From: a virus
Direction: 5' to 3' (one strand)
IMG/VR virus record: IMGVR_UViG_3300044617_001092
Location: 1-35,854 of that record
Length of the DNA stretch: 35,854 nucleotides
Each line of letters begins with the position of its first letter. Within the stretch, counting starts at the first letter, position 1. A model generated the notes under the pieces. That model saw only the letters and a list, made by a program, of their open reading frames with translations. It did no database searches and was not told where the DNA came from. Below, piece by piece: positions 1-8,884 of this stretch. Both the position numbers and the translations under genes were made by a program.

Positions 1-24
1 GGCCAGATTTTCAACTCGCCATTT
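1..24. other. Inverted copy of 125-148 at the left edge; probable assembly fold-back
   Basis: Bases 1-24 are the exact reverse complement of 125-148. Pairing stops at base 25, exactly where the 11 bases shared with the right end of the window (25-35 and 35844-35854) begin. The simplest explanation is a chimeric fold-back joined to the true genome at base 25. A natural inverted repeat is possible but would not explain why its limit coincides with the end overlap. The reading frame stays open through these bases by chance. Confidence 0.7.
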
Positions 25-1331
25 GCGACACTGAGCCTGTTATCCGCGTCACTACAGGCAGCGTCTTCAACAACGGCAGCGGCCTCGTTCCGCTTGTTCC
101 GACGGACGGCGTTATCAATATCGAAAATGGCGAGTTGAAAATCTGGCCTGATTTGGACGGCGACGGCGATTACGACGCCGACCTGTGGGCAAGGTCAAAC
201 TTTTATCTTGCTGCTTCCTCTCGTATTCATCTGCGCACTCAAATACCCGAGAGCGGGGGCGCCGGCAGCGACGAAGGCCGGTTAGTGATCGGCGCGACGA
301 CCACGACTAACTATATCCAGAGCGCGAAAAATTTTAGTGGTACTACTCTAAAAGACCTCGCCATCGGCGAATATAACTCGACCGCATGGTGGATGTATTT
401 CAAGCAGACATCTGGCGGTTTTGTTGGTGTAGGGAACAGCGACCCTTTAGCGCGGCTTCACGTCACCGAAACAGGGGCGAACGATGTTTTTCGTGTTGAT
501 GACAGCACGTCGCCCGACGCAACGCCATTCATAATCAATCAAACAGGGCGCGTAATAAACGGGTACACGGTTCCCGTCGCGACTAGAAACTACGCCAATT
601 CAGCCGTGGATACGCCGCGCTATCAGCAGCACGGTCTGTCGCAGGCTGACACAACCACCGCTGTTTTTAACTGGGGAACTAGCGCCAGTTCTCCTGCCAA
701 CATTATTCTAAACAAAAGCATAAGCGGGACTGTCGGAACGCGGGGCGCGCTGTCAGCCGCAGGGACTGATATTGGCTCCGTGACGTTCAATGGGGATGAT
801 GGAACTAACTTTATCCCCGCCGCTGCCATTCTGGCAGAACTTGACGGCACACCGGGCACCAATGATATGCCGGGTCGCCTTGTATTCAGCACCACGGCTG
901 ATGGGGCTTCTTCTGTCACCGAACGGTTGCGGATCGCTTCCGCTGGGCAGATTGGGCTTGGTGGGGCAAACTACGGAGACGCCGGACAAGTTTTAGCCTC
1001 TCAAGGCGCTTCCGCAGCGCCAATATGGCTTTCTATGGGTGTTCGATCCAACGGCCAAGTCGTCATCTCAACAAGCACAACGCTCGGTGCTGGCGAAAAA
1101 GGCACGAACATTCTCATCACCGCGTCTGGCATTACGATTACATTTCCCTCCACTGGTTATGAGTCCGGCGAAGGCGTAGTTATCAGTAACATCAGCGGCG
1201 GTAACGTCACGCTGTCTGCTCCCGGCGGCAGCGACTTTGGCACAACGCTGCCGAACGATGGCACTTTCTTCGCGTTTTGCGACGGGGGCGGCTTCTGGCG
1301 GCAGTATTGCTATTCAACGAGCCGCCTGTGA
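3..1331 (+). CDS. Tail fibre, C-terminal part (continues the gene at 34517)
   Basis: The frame is open from the left edge and ends with TGA at 1329-1331; no start codon is needed, although a TTG lies at 135. Joining base 35854 to base 36 makes one continuous protein of about 877 residues with the ORF starting at 34517. The sequence is rich in Gly, Thr, Ser and Asn. It contains a module typical of phage fibres, VTERLRIASAGQIGLG (about 915-963), related to the ERVRVTS modules of the protein at 28250. The predicted role is receptor binding or adhesion at the virion surface. Base composition is less GC-rich than in the neighbouring replication genes, as is common for exchanged fibre tips. No enzymatic motif was seen. 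The real N-terminal limit in this window is probably base 25, since 1-24 look artefactual. Confidence 0.8.
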   Translation, partial: PDFQLAICDTEPVIRVTTGSVFNNGSGLVPLVPTDGVINIENGELKIWPDLDGDGDYDADLWARSNFYLAASSRIHLRTQIPESGGAGSDEGRLVIGATTTTNYIQSAKNFSGTTLKDLAIGEYNSTAWWMYFKQTSGGFVGVGNSDPLARLHVTETGANDVFRVDDSTSPDATPFIINQTGRVINGYTVPVATRNYANSAVDTPRYQQHGLSQADTTTAVFNWGTSASSPANIILNKSISGTVGTRGALSAAGTDIGSVTFNGDDGTNFIPAAAILAELDGTPGTNDMPGRLVFSTTADGASSVTERLRIASAGQIGLGGANYGDAGQVLASQGASAAPIWLSMGVRSNGQVVISTSTTLGAGEKGTNILITASGITITFPSTGYESGEGVVISNISGGNVTLSAPGGSDFGTTLPNDGTFFAFCDGGGFWRQYCYSTSRL

Positions 1332-1408
1332 CCGAGCAATTTACATTCGCGCCTCGACACGGTAAGATTGTGCCGCGCTCGCCGCGGCTTCAAGAGAAGG
1401 ATTGGTAA
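1328..1408 (+). CDS. Coupled micro-ORF, 26 residues, between fibre and tailspike
   Basis: A GTG codon overlaps the fibre stop as GTGA, and the ORF ends in TAA that overlaps the tailspike start as TAATG. It therefore fills exactly the 76-base gap between the two large genes. The product begins MTEQFTFAPRHGK and ends PRLQEKDW; it is basic and has no membrane segment. The exact fit at both ends, the same style of coupling used elsewhere in this genome, argues for translation. It is too short to assign to a family. It could be a leader that carries ribosomes from one gene to the next rather than a functional protein. Confidence 0.5.
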   Translation: MTEQFTFAPRHGKIVPRSPRLQEKDW

Positions 1409-3321
1409 TGGCGGTTAATCTTTCATCGCTCGGCGGCGCTGGGTGGCAGTTCTTCGACAACAACGGCGTCCCGCTTTCGGGCGGCAAGCTGTACACCTAT
1501 GCTGCCGGAACGACCACCCCTGCGACCACGTACACGTCGGAGGACGGCGGTACTGCCAACGCGAACCCGATCATTCTGAACTCGGCTGGGCGCCCACCGT
1601 CGCAAATCTGGCTCGACAATAATGCCACGTACAAGTTCGTGCTGGCCACTTCGGCTGACGTTGTGCTGTGGACGATGGACAACATCCCCGGCATTGCGTC
1701 CTTCTCCACGACCACCATCGCTAATCTGCCTTCTGTGCCGCCGGCAGCCGGCGACGTTACGTTTGTCACCGATACGGGGCGTGAGGGGCTTTTCATATGC
1801 CGCGCGGGCACCGCGCCCAGCGACCCGCTGCAAGGCATTTATGTCGCGTCGAACACCGCCAACTTCTACTGGGAGCGCCAGTGGGATAACATCAACGGCT
1901 ACCCGGAGTGGTTCGGCGCCGTTGTCAACTCCAATTCGGGCGGCATCCCTGCGGCTAACTTGGCCGCGCTTCAGGCGTGTGTGGCGCTCTGCCCCGTCAC
2001 TAATCTTCAGCCGGAAGACTACTGGATCAGCACGACTTGGAAAATCCAGACGCAGTACCGGACGGTGCGCGGTCAGGTTATGTCGGACGGCTACAACACC
2101 GGCACTGGCACTCGCGTGCTGTCGCTTGATACGGCAGCTAACGTCATTCAAGTCGGCCCCGACAGCGCGCCCGGCGGCGGCACCAGTGCCTACTTCCGCA
2201 ACATCACCGTCGAAAACATTTGCGCGCGGTGGGCCGCTGCGCTCACCCCGCCGGCGTCTGGCAGCGAGAGCACTGCGGTTAAGGCGTGGCTTTGCAACTA
2301 TCTGCTGTACTGCCAGTTCAAGAACCTTGCCGCGTGGGAGCCGATCATCGGCTTCTATTTCTACGGCTGCGTCTATACCAAGTTCGATGACTGCGTCGCG
2401 TTTCGATCTGGTACTTATGGCGGCCTTAACGACTTTTTCCGTGGCTTCTGGGCGCAAGGCATCCCGCCGATTTTGACGGGCGGCAACCCCTCGCTGTTTC
2501 TCAACCGATGCAGCGTTTCGATAGGCGGCTCGCCGGCGCTGGTCAGCCCGACCGGCTTTTACGCGAACGGCAACTTCTCGGATATGTTTATCGACAAGTT
2601 CGAAACCTCCGGCGTACACACGGGGATTTGGATTGACGGAACCGGCGGTAACGCCGGCGCCAGCAAGATCAATCTACACATTCGCGACTGCATTTTGGAT
2701 CAGTGCTCACAGAACGGGATCATTGTCGGCAACCTCAACGATATGGGCATGGTCACGATTAACGGCGGCTATGCGCAGGTCAACGACAACGGCACTACCG
2801 GGAAAGGTATTTGGCTGACTGGCGGCGCTAATAATGGGTCGGTCTCTATCGGTGGCGGCATCCAGCTTTTGAGCGGGACGGGCACTACCAACTACGGTAT
2901 CTACGTCAGCCAGCAGTCTAACGTTAAGGTGGACAGCACCGTCATTGTCGAGGACTTCTACAACCCGATTGTGATCGACGGCGGTTCTGAGCGGTGCGAC
3001 ATCCGCGCGACTATCAACAACCCCAACACCGGCAACGCGCTGTCGCGGGCCGTGTCGATCAACTCCGCTGTTGAGTGCTATATTGCCCCGTCCATTGATG
3101 GTAAGGCAGCCGCTTTTGCGCAGGGCGTATTGAGCGTCGGGACAGCCCTCAACCGCAGCACGATTGACCCGACGATGTTTAACTCAACCGCAATCAACGC
3201 CGGCGCGGCAGATAAGGTTCTAATCAACAGCGTGCAGATTACGTCGCCCGGCTACTACACAACTGCGGGCGTTGCGGGCACCAGCGGCGCGGGCATTTAT
3301 GTGACCGGCATCACGGCATAA
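1408..3321 (+). CDS. Tailspike with P22-like head-binding N-terminus
   Basis: The 637-residue product starts with a domain (about residues 5-100) of the kind found at the N-terminus of P22-like tailspikes. Its pattern is FFDNNGVPLSGGKLYTYAAG, a short T/P/A stretch, then NANPIILNSAGRP and a YKFVL strand. That domain attaches the spike to the tail machine. The rest is a long stretch of short beta-prone, Gly/Asn-rich segments consistent with a right-handed parallel beta-helix (about 190-560), the fold of polysaccharide-binding or polysaccharide-degrading spikes. Catalytic residues cannot be picked out by eye. ATG 1408 is chosen over TTG 1402 because GAAGG (1396-1400) sits 7 nt before it. The gene follows the long fibre, so the virion probably carries two receptor-recognising proteins. 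Confidence 0.8.
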   Translation: MAVNLSSLGGAGWQFFDNNGVPLSGGKLYTYAAGTTTPATTYTSEDGGTANANPIILNSAGRPPSQIWLDNNATYKFVLATSADVVLWTMDNIPGIASFSTTTIANLPSVPPAAGDVTFVTDTGREGLFICRAGTAPSDPLQGIYVASNTANFYWERQWDNINGYPEWFGAVVNSNSGGIPAANLAALQACVALCPVTNLQPEDYWISTTWKIQTQYRTVRGQVMSDGYNTGTGTRVLSLDTAANVIQVGPDSAPGGGTSAYFRNITVENICARWAAALTPPASGSESTAVKAWLCNYLLYCQFKNLAAWEPIIGFYFYGCVYTKFDDCVAFRSGTYGGLNDFFRGFWAQGIPPILTGGNPSLFLNRCSVSIGGSPALVSPTGFYANGNFSDMFIDKFETSGVHTGIWIDGTGGNAGASKINLHIRDCILDQCSQNGIIVGNLNDMGMVTINGGYAQVNDNGTTGKGIWLTGGANNGSVSIGGGIQLLSGTGTTNYGIYVSQQSNVKVDSTVIVEDFYNPIVIDGGSERCDIRATINNPNTGNALSRAVSINSAVECYIAPSIDGKAAAFAQGVLSVGTALNRSTIDPTMFNSTAINAGAADKVLINSVQITSPGYYTTAGVAGTSGAGIYVTGITA

Positions 3322-3331
3322 GGACGAGACC

Positions 3332-3667
3332 ATGACCGTAAACGTCAGCAACATCATTCCGGCCAAGACCGCTGAGAACACCCAGACGACGCAGTACACC
3401 TCGACGGGTGTGCAGACGATCATCGACAAGTTTACGGCGACCAACTACAGCGCGGCCGCGGCGACGATCAGCGTCAACCTCGTGACCGCTGCGGGCAGCG
3501 CGGGCAACGATAACCTGATCGTCAAGACCAAAACGCTCCAGCCGTCGGAGACCTATACCTTCCCGGAACTGGTCGGCCACGTCCTGCCGCTGAACGGCTT
3601 TATCTCGACCATCGCCGGCACGGCGTCGGCCATCAACATCCGCGCCTCGGGTCGCCTCGTCAGCTAA
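3332..3667 (+). CDS. Small structural-type protein of unknown function
   Basis: The 111-residue product is rich in Thr, Ala, Val and Asn and appears to be an all-beta protein: alternating hydrophobic stretches such as SVNLVTAAG, TYTFPELVG and LNGFISTIAG, and no membrane segment or catalytic motif. It starts 10 nt after the tailspike stop, with AAGGA a few bases upstream of ATG. Its stop overlaps the next gene as TAATG. Proteins of this appearance are often found beside tail fibres or capsid decoration genes of short-tailed phages; that role is inferred from location only. Confidence 0.6.
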   Translation: MTVNVSNIIPAKTAENTQTTQYTSTGVQTIIDKFTATNYSAAAATISVNLVTAAGSAGNDNLIVKTKTLQPSETYTFPELVGHVLPLNGFISTIAGTASAINIRASGRLVS

Positions 3668-4131
3668 TGGACATTGTCGTCCGCCCTCTGACGGAAGACG
3701 ATCTTCCTGCGTACATCGAGATGGCCGCAGCGTTCCATACCGACTGTCCTGTCAACGATCTTATCCCGTTCGACCCGGAAGGCACCGCCGACTTCTTGAC
3801 GGGCATCATGAGCAACGAGAACGTCCGTGCGGTGCTGGCGGAACTGGACGGCGTCCCGGTCGGTATCGCAGGGGCGGCGCTCTACCCTATGTACTTCAGC
3901 CCGGACAGTCACGTCGTGCAAGAGTTGTGGTGGTGGCTGTCGCCCGACCACCGCGGCAGTGGCGCGGCGCAGCGGATGTACAAGGACATTGAAAACTGGG
4001 CGAAGGATAGTGGCGCGGTCGCATTGTTTATGATAGCATTGCACAACGACAACGTTGACCGCATGGCGAAGATGTACGGGCGTTCGGGATTTAGACCTAT
4101 GGAACGCACCTTTGTGAAAGGCTTGTTGTAA
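3667..4131 (+). CDS. GNAT-family N-acetyltransferase
   Basis: The 154-residue product has the layout of a GNAT acetyltransferase, which moves an acetyl group from acetyl-CoA to an amine. The N-terminal strand (IVVRPLTEDDLPAYIEMA) is typical of the fold. The central strand ELWWWLSPDHRGSGAA carries the acetyl-CoA pyrophosphate-binding R/HRGxGxA loop at about residues 95-101. The C-terminal part contains the usual N-x-x-x-x-x-MYGRSGFRPMER stretch (about 127-146). Genes like this recur among virion genes of short-tailed phages, and the target is unknown. Start and stop overlap the neighbouring genes by single-base TAATG junctions, so translation is coupled. Confidence 0.85.
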   Translation: MDIVVRPLTEDDLPAYIEMAAAFHTDCPVNDLIPFDPEGTADFLTGIMSNENVRAVLAELDGVPVGIAGAALYPMYFSPDSHVVQELWWWLSPDHRGSGAAQRMYKDIENWAKDSGAVALFMIALHNDNVDRMAKMYGRSGFRPMERTFVKGLL

Positions 4132-5132
4132 TGGCTGTTGCATCTGCTCTCATCGGCGGCGCTGCTGCGCTCGGAAGCGGTTTGCTCGCGTCCAGCGGCG
4201 CCAAGAAGGCCGCCAAGGCACAGACGCAGGCCGCGCAGGCCGCGGAGCAGACCCAGCGTCAGATGTTCGAGCGGCAGGTTGAACTGCAAGAGCCGTTCCG
4301 TCAGGCAGGGATGACCGCCCAGCAGCAGATCATGAATTTGCTGGGGATTGGCCCACGCCCACAGGCGGCTGGCGCGGCGGTGAACATCCGCGAGAACCCG
4401 GAAGCCTACGGTCTGCGCGCCATCAACATTCCCGCCATGTTTGGTGGGCAGGCGCAGACGCTGTACACCGACCGCGAGGGTAACTTCGTCCGCGATCTTG
4501 ACGCATACGCTGCCCAGAACCCTGTGATGGCTCCCGGCCCGGTCGATGAAAGGGCCGCCGCCGAGTACGGCAGTCTCGCCCGGCCGTTCGGGATGCAGGA
4601 CTTCCAGCAAGACCCCGGCTACGCCTTCCGGCAGGCCGAAGGCATGAAGGCGCTGGAGCGGTCGGCCGCTGCCCGCGGCGGTCTCATGTCGGGCGCCACC
4701 ATGAAGGGCATCCAGCGCTTTGGTCAGGACTTGGCCAGCCAAGAGTACCAGAACGCTTTCAACCGCTATCAGATCGAACGCGCCGCGCGCCTCAACCCGC
4801 TCCAGTCGCTGATGGGTTCGGGCCAATCAGCCGCCAATGTCATGACCGGCGCGACCGGACAGGCCGCGTCGAACATCGGCCAAATGCAGCTTGGGGCCGG
4901 GCAGGCCCGCGCGTCGGGCTACGTCGGTCAGGCGAATGCGCTAGCCGGCGCTCTCGGCAGCATTGGCCAAGCGGCGTTGCAATACCCGCTGTATCAGGCG
5001 CAGATGGACTATCTTAAGCGCGGCGGCATGACGCCGGGGGGCGGCGCTGACGGCCCATACGGCACGCCCCCGTATAACCCCGGAAACTTTTTCCCCTCTA
5101 ATCGCCCCGGTCAGTTTGGCGGATTTATTTAA
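4131..5132 (+). CDS. Putative ejection protein 1 (gp7-like position)
   Basis: The 333-residue product opens with a hydrophobic Gly/Ala segment (residues 3-22). An Ala/Gln/Lys-rich helical stretch (AAKAQTQAAQAAEQTQRQMF) and a Gln-rich body with many AGQA/GQAA motifs follow. The C-terminus is Gly/Pro-rich. Proteins of this kind lie inside the heads of P22-like phages and leave with the DNA, helping to build a channel across the cell envelope. It is first of three consecutive large genes between the spike and the lysis cassette, where P22-like phages often keep their internal virion proteins. The role is inferred from composition and location; no sequence identity to P22 gp7 can be claimed here. 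Confidence 0.6.
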   Translation: MAVASALIGGAAALGSGLLASSGAKKAAKAQTQAAQAAEQTQRQMFERQVELQEPFRQAGMTAQQQIMNLLGIGPRPQAAGAAVNIRENPEAYGLRAINIPAMFGGQAQTLYTDREGNFVRDLDAYAAQNPVMAPGPVDERAAAEYGSLARPFGMQDFQQDPGYAFRQAEGMKALERSAAARGGLMSGATMKGIQRFGQDLASQEYQNAFNRYQIERAARLNPLQSLMGSGQSAANVMTGATGQAASNIGQMQLGAGQARASGYVGQANALAGALGSIGQAALQYPLYQAQMDYLKRGGMTPGGGADGPYGTPPYNPGNFFPSNRPGQFGGFI

Positions 5133-5143
5133 GGGATTAGATC

Positions 5144-6898
5144 GTGGCTAATCAAGCAATCGCACTTCAGGCCCGCGCCCCGCAGTCTAACTTTCTTGGC
5201 GGCGCGATCCAGCAGAACGCGCAGATGATGAACATGCTGGCGCAGCAGCGCGCGGCCGAGCGTCAAACCGCGGTCGCGGCGCAAGAGATGGCAATTGCGC
5301 GGGCCAAGGAAGGCCGCGAAGCCTCGGCGGCCGAAATCGACATGGCTGGCAAGAAGATTGACTTCTACACCAAGCGCGCCGGTCAGACCATGACGCCGGA
5401 AGGCTACTCGCTGCTGCTGAAAGACTTGGACCGAGACGCCCCGGAAATCGCCGCCGCTTTCCGCGCCAACCTGCCGGAAGCGAACTTCGACCGCAACACG
5501 CTGCTGCGCATGGTCGGCAGCATCAGCGACAACTTTAGGGCGACTTACGGCCCGCTGGAAACTGAAGTTGTGCAAATGAAGGACGGCACCTACGCCGTCG
5601 CCCGCACCGGCGGTTTTGGTAAGCCGGGCGTGTTTCAGTTGGAAGAGTTTCAGCTTGCGCCCAGCGGCGCTGCCCCTACGCAGACACCGACTGCGCCTGC
5701 TCGCGCGCCGATGTCGGCCCCCGCGGCGCGGGCAACCGACGCGCAGATCGACGAAGCGGCGCGTAAGATTATCCGCGGCGCGGGCGTCGGCGAGTTGGGC
5801 ATCAGCATGGAAGACTTCGACCGTGCGTCGGAGCGCGCCAACCAGATGACCGCAGGCGGCGGCGCTCGGATGCAGCCCATCAGCATGACGACTGGCCCGC
5901 AGATGGGCGGTCAGCCCGACATGGCGGCTGTAGTGCAGGACATGATGTCGTCGGGGCAGATTTCGCAGTCGAACCTGCAACTGATGCGTGACATGGCTGG
6001 CCCTGACAAGGACGCCCAACTGGCCGAAATCCTCAAGGCCAACAACATTCAGATCGTGCCGGACGAGCAGCCGTCTATGCGCAGCGCCGTGTTTCGCCCG
6101 GGCGAAGGCGCCGCGCCGCAGACGCGCAGCGCTGTGTTTCGCCCGGGCGAAGACGCCGCGCCGCAGATGCAGTTGGCGCAGTCGATGGAAGATTACCGCC
6201 CGACTGGTCGTCCGGCGCGCGGCAAAGACCCGATGCAGTCGCCGGCACCGGGGTCGGCGTTGGTGCCAACGCCGGTCATTAGGGAGCAGGCCGAAGCCGA
6301 GCGCCCGTCAGAAAAAGAAACTTACACTAAAAAACGTGCTGAAGAGCAAGCCGCGGCCGACGTTAAGTTCTTGGAGTCGGCGCCCGCGGCGATTGAGACG
6401 GTTTCAAATAACTTAAGACTGCTAGACCGCATGATCGGCGACGCGCGCGTTAATGAAAAAACGGGCGAAGTAATTTACCCGCCTAAAGGCCGCAAGCCGC
6501 ATCCCGGTTTTGAGTCGGTTGTTGGCGTGGGCTTTCCGGGGCTTCGGTTTGTTCCGGGGTCAAGCGAGGCAGACTTCGATGCGCTCTTCAAGCAAGTCAC
6601 GGGTGCAGCGTTTTTGGAGGCTTTTGAGACTTTAAAAGGCGGCGGCCAGATTACGGAAAAAGAAGGCGAAAAGGCTACGCAAGCCATCAGCCGTCTGGGC
6701 CGCAACATCTCTGAAAAAGAATTTATTATCGCTACGAACGAACTTCGTTCGATCATGCGGCGCGGGCTGGAGCGCGCTGAAGCGCGCCGCGCGCGTCTTA
6801 AAGGCGGCGCGGCGCCCGCGAGCGGCGAGCGCCGGACGCCGACCAAATCCAAGGCGAAACAACTGCGCTATAACCCGGCGACGGGAGATTTTGAGTAA
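5144..6898 (+). CDS. Putative ejection/internal virion protein 2
   Basis: The product has 584 residues and starts at GTG 5144 after AAGGG. Its N-terminal quarter is Gln/Ala-rich and likely helical (QQNAQMMNMLAQQRAAERQ, then an AREGREA-type segment). A low-complexity Pro/Ala linker (about residues 170-200) follows, then a Met/Gln/Gly-rich region. Two tandem 15-residue units of RSAVFRPGEGAAPQT type lie at 6080-6169. A more ordered, charged C-terminal domain spans about 390-560. No enzyme motif is apparent. The length, the Gln-rich helices and the place between two other internal-protein candidates suggest a DNA ejection protein packed in the capsid. The end overlaps the next start as TAATG. Confidence 0.55.
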   Translation: MANQAIALQARAPQSNFLGGAIQQNAQMMNMLAQQRAAERQTAVAAQEMAIARAKEGREASAAEIDMAGKKIDFYTKRAGQTMTPEGYSLLLKDLDRDAPEIAAAFRANLPEANFDRNTLLRMVGSISDNFRATYGPLETEVVQMKDGTYAVARTGGFGKPGVFQLEEFQLAPSGAAPTQTPTAPARAPMSAPAARATDAQIDEAARKIIRGAGVGELGISMEDFDRASERANQMTAGGGARMQPISMTTGPQMGGQPDMAAVVQDMMSSGQISQSNLQLMRDMAGPDKDAQLAEILKANNIQIVPDEQPSMRSAVFRPGEGAAPQTRSAVFRPGEDAAPQMQLAQSMEDYRPTGRPARGKDPMQSPAPGSALVPTPVIREQAEAERPSEKETYTKKRAEEQAAADVKFLESAPAAIETVSNNLRLLDRMIGDARVNEKTGEVIYPPKGRKPHPGFESVVGVGFPGLRFVPGSSEADFDALFKQVTGAAFLEAFETLKGGGQITEKEGEKATQAISRLGRNISEKEFIIATNELRSIMRRGLERAEARRARLKGGAAPASGERRTPTKSKAKQLRYNPATGDFE

Positions 6899-8706
6899 TG
6901 CCTGACATCGTCGTAGTCGGCCCAGACGGTAACGAGTACGTGTTCCCGGAAGGGACGACGCGCGATGAAATGCGCGCTGCGATGGCCAAGCGGTTTCCGC
7001 CGCCGCCGGAACAGCCGCCAGCCCCCCAACCTGACACGTCGCTGGCACAGAACGTCGGCGTGCTCACCAGCGCCATCTCGCCGTATGCGACGGCCGCTGG
7101 GTTGGGCGCGGCGGCCGGCGCCCCGTTCGCCGGCGTCGGCGCTATCCCCGGCGCGGCTGGCGGTGTGCTGTCGCTTGGTCTGGCTGACCTCGGCACTGGA
7201 ATTTACAACGTCGCGGCGCCCATATTCGGCGGGCAGCGCGTACCGCTGCCGTCTGAGACAATCCGCTCAGGCTTCGAAAGCGTCGGCGTTGGCCGCGCGC
7301 CGCAGACGCCGGGCCAAGAGGTGTTGTTCCGCACGGCTGAAGGTGCTGCTGGCGCGCTCGGCGGCGCGTCTGCATTGGGTACGCTTGCGGGGCGCCAAGC
7401 GCCCGGCGTAACGCGCAATATCATGCAGCAGCTTGCGCAACAGCGCGGCGCGCAGACGGCGGCGGGCGCTGGCGCTGGTGCTCTTCCAACTGCCGCGCAG
7501 CAGTACGGCGGCGTCACTGATCCGCTCGCCCTTGCGGGCCTTTCGTTTGCTGGTGGTATGGCCGCCGGCGCACCGTTCATGCCGCGGCGCGGCGCGATGA
7601 TCGTCCCCGCCGAACGCCTGCGTCAGCAGGCGCAAGCCGCGTATCTGCGCGCGGAGCAGGCCGGCGTTCAGTTCGACCCTACGTCTATTGCTGGCCTAAG
7701 CAACGACATCCGCCAGTCGTTTACGACGCACCCTTCCGTTCAATTCGACCCTGTTCTGCACCCGCGGATTAACCGGGCATTGCAGCGGATGGATGAAGTC
7801 GCGGCCGAAGCGCAGACGAGCGGCACCCCGATTTCGTTTTCGCAGCTTGAAATGCTGCGCCGCGTTGGTCGCACGGCTGCCAACAGCATGGACCGCGACG
7901 AGCGCCGTCTCGGCTACCAACTCATTCGGCAGATCGACGATTTTGTGCAGGCACCCCCGCAGAACGCTATTATCGCCGGCGCGGGCGACGAAGCCGCTTC
8001 TGCTATACGCGAGGCCCGCACGGCGTGGCGAAAGATGTCGCAAGGCGACGCCATCGAAAACATCATTACGCGTGCCGAAAATTCCGCCGCCGGCCTTAGC
8101 GCGGCGTCGATCCGCCAGCAAGCGCGCAACATCGCCAACAACGAAAACCGGATGCGCGCCTTTGACCCCGCCATCCAGACGCAGATCAAAGACCTCGCGC
8201 AAGGCAAAGGCGGTCTTAACATTGCCCAAGGCGTCGGTGCGTTGGCGCCGACCATCAACGTGCGCAATCTTCCGGCGCAGGCAGTCGCGTCGGGTACAGG
8301 CTATGGTCTGTACACTGGCGACCCGCTGCTCGCTGGTTTGGGCGCAGTGACGGCCGCCGGTGCTCTAGGTTCGCGCGCGGCCGCTAACCGCATGGCGCAG
8401 TCGCGTGTGCAGAATATGTTGGGTGACGTGCGCGGACGCGTCTCGCGAGCACCGCGGAACCAAGTCGCAATCCAGTCGGCTATGCAGGCCGCGCCGCAAG
8501 GCCAAGTCCTTCTCGGTTTTGGTATTGGCGTGGGTGGCGAGCAGTACCCGATCTATGGGCAGCCCGGCGTCCAACTTCCTGATGTCAATCTTCCTGACAT
8601 CGGCGGCGAGGACGAGCCGTTCCGCGGACGGCTGTCGGACTACGACCCCAATGAAATCAGATTGTCTGACTTCGATCAATACGGCAACTACATCGGGCCT
8701 CGCTAG
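6898..8706 (+). CDS. Putative ejection/internal virion protein 3
   Basis: The 602-residue product begins with a compact motif (IVVVGPDGNEYVFPEGTTRD) followed by a Pro-rich linker; similar openings are common in internal virion proteins of phages. Residues about 55-110 form a Gly/Ala-rich hydrophobic stretch (AAGLGAAAGAPFAGVGAIPG and onward) that could insert in a membrane. A second such stretch lies near 185-230. The middle (about 240-430) is helical and charged, and the last 50 residues are acidic (LPDVNLPDIGGEDE). No lysozyme or protease signature is clear. Membrane-active Gly/Ala segments within a large capsid-internal protein fit the trans-envelope channel role known for P22 gp16-type proteins. 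That assignment is an inference. Confidence 0.55.
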   Translation: MPDIVVVGPDGNEYVFPEGTTRDEMRAAMAKRFPPPPEQPPAPQPDTSLAQNVGVLTSAISPYATAAGLGAAAGAPFAGVGAIPGAAGGVLSLGLADLGTGIYNVAAPIFGGQRVPLPSETIRSGFESVGVGRAPQTPGQEVLFRTAEGAAGALGGASALGTLAGRQAPGVTRNIMQQLAQQRGAQTAAGAGAGALPTAAQQYGGVTDPLALAGLSFAGGMAAGAPFMPRRGAMIVPAERLRQQAQAAYLRAEQAGVQFDPTSIAGLSNDIRQSFTTHPSVQFDPVLHPRINRALQRMDEVAAEAQTSGTPISFSQLEMLRRVGRTAANSMDRDERRLGYQLIRQIDDFVQAPPQNAIIAGAGDEAASAIREARTAWRKMSQGDAIENIITRAENSAAGLSAASIRQQARNIANNENRMRAFDPAIQTQIKDLAQGKGGLNIAQGVGALAPTINVRNLPAQAVASGTGYGLYTGDPLLAGLGAVTAAGALGSRAAANRMAQSRVQNMLGDVRGRVSRAPRNQVAIQSAMQAAPQGQVLLGFGIGVGGEQYPIYGQPGVQLPDVNLPDIGGEDEPFRGRLSDYDPNEIRLSDFDQYGNYIGPR

Positions 8707-8707
8707 A

Positions 8708-8884
8708 ATGGATACGATTGGACACACTGAAGCGCGTTTGAATACCCACGAGGAGATTTGCGCCCTGCGATATGAAAGCATCTGCGCCCGGCTCAAGCGG
8801 CTGGAGGGCGTTGGCATCGCCGTGGCGGGCACGGTCATCCTGATGTTGGTCGGCATCCTGCTGGCGCTGTTAGGTCTGAAATGA
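8708..8884 (+). CDS. XhlA-like small membrane protein, probable holin component
   Basis: The 58-residue product has a charged, helical N-terminal part (MDTIGHTEARLNTHEEICAL, then CARLKRLEG) and one C-terminal membrane segment (about residues 36-56, GIAVAGTVILMLVGILLALL). This is the layout of XhlA/haemolysin-type accessory lysis proteins. It starts 2 nt after the upstream stop and ends with an ATGA overlap into the endolysin gene, which ties its production to lysis. It may work with the second holin candidate at 9376. The longer open frame reaching back to 8405 lies inside the upstream gene and is not supported. Confidence 0.7.
   Translation: MDTIGHTEARLNTHEEICALRYESICARLKRLEGVGIAVAGTVILMLVGILLALLGLK

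Noticed and set aside
25-35. 11-bp direct terminal repeat as cohesive or redundant genome ends
   Set aside because: Too short for a terminal repeat and lies inside a coding frame; it is better explained as the overlap left by linearising a circular assembly.
1423-2619. 398-codon open frame on the - strand
   Set aside because: Shadow of the tailspike gene; Arg/Ala/Val-rich without motif.
3667-4131. Acetyltransferase as a transferred host gene or toxin
   Set aside because: It is coupled to both neighbouring virion genes by TAATG junctions and similar genes recur in phage structural modules, so it is a normal phage gene here.
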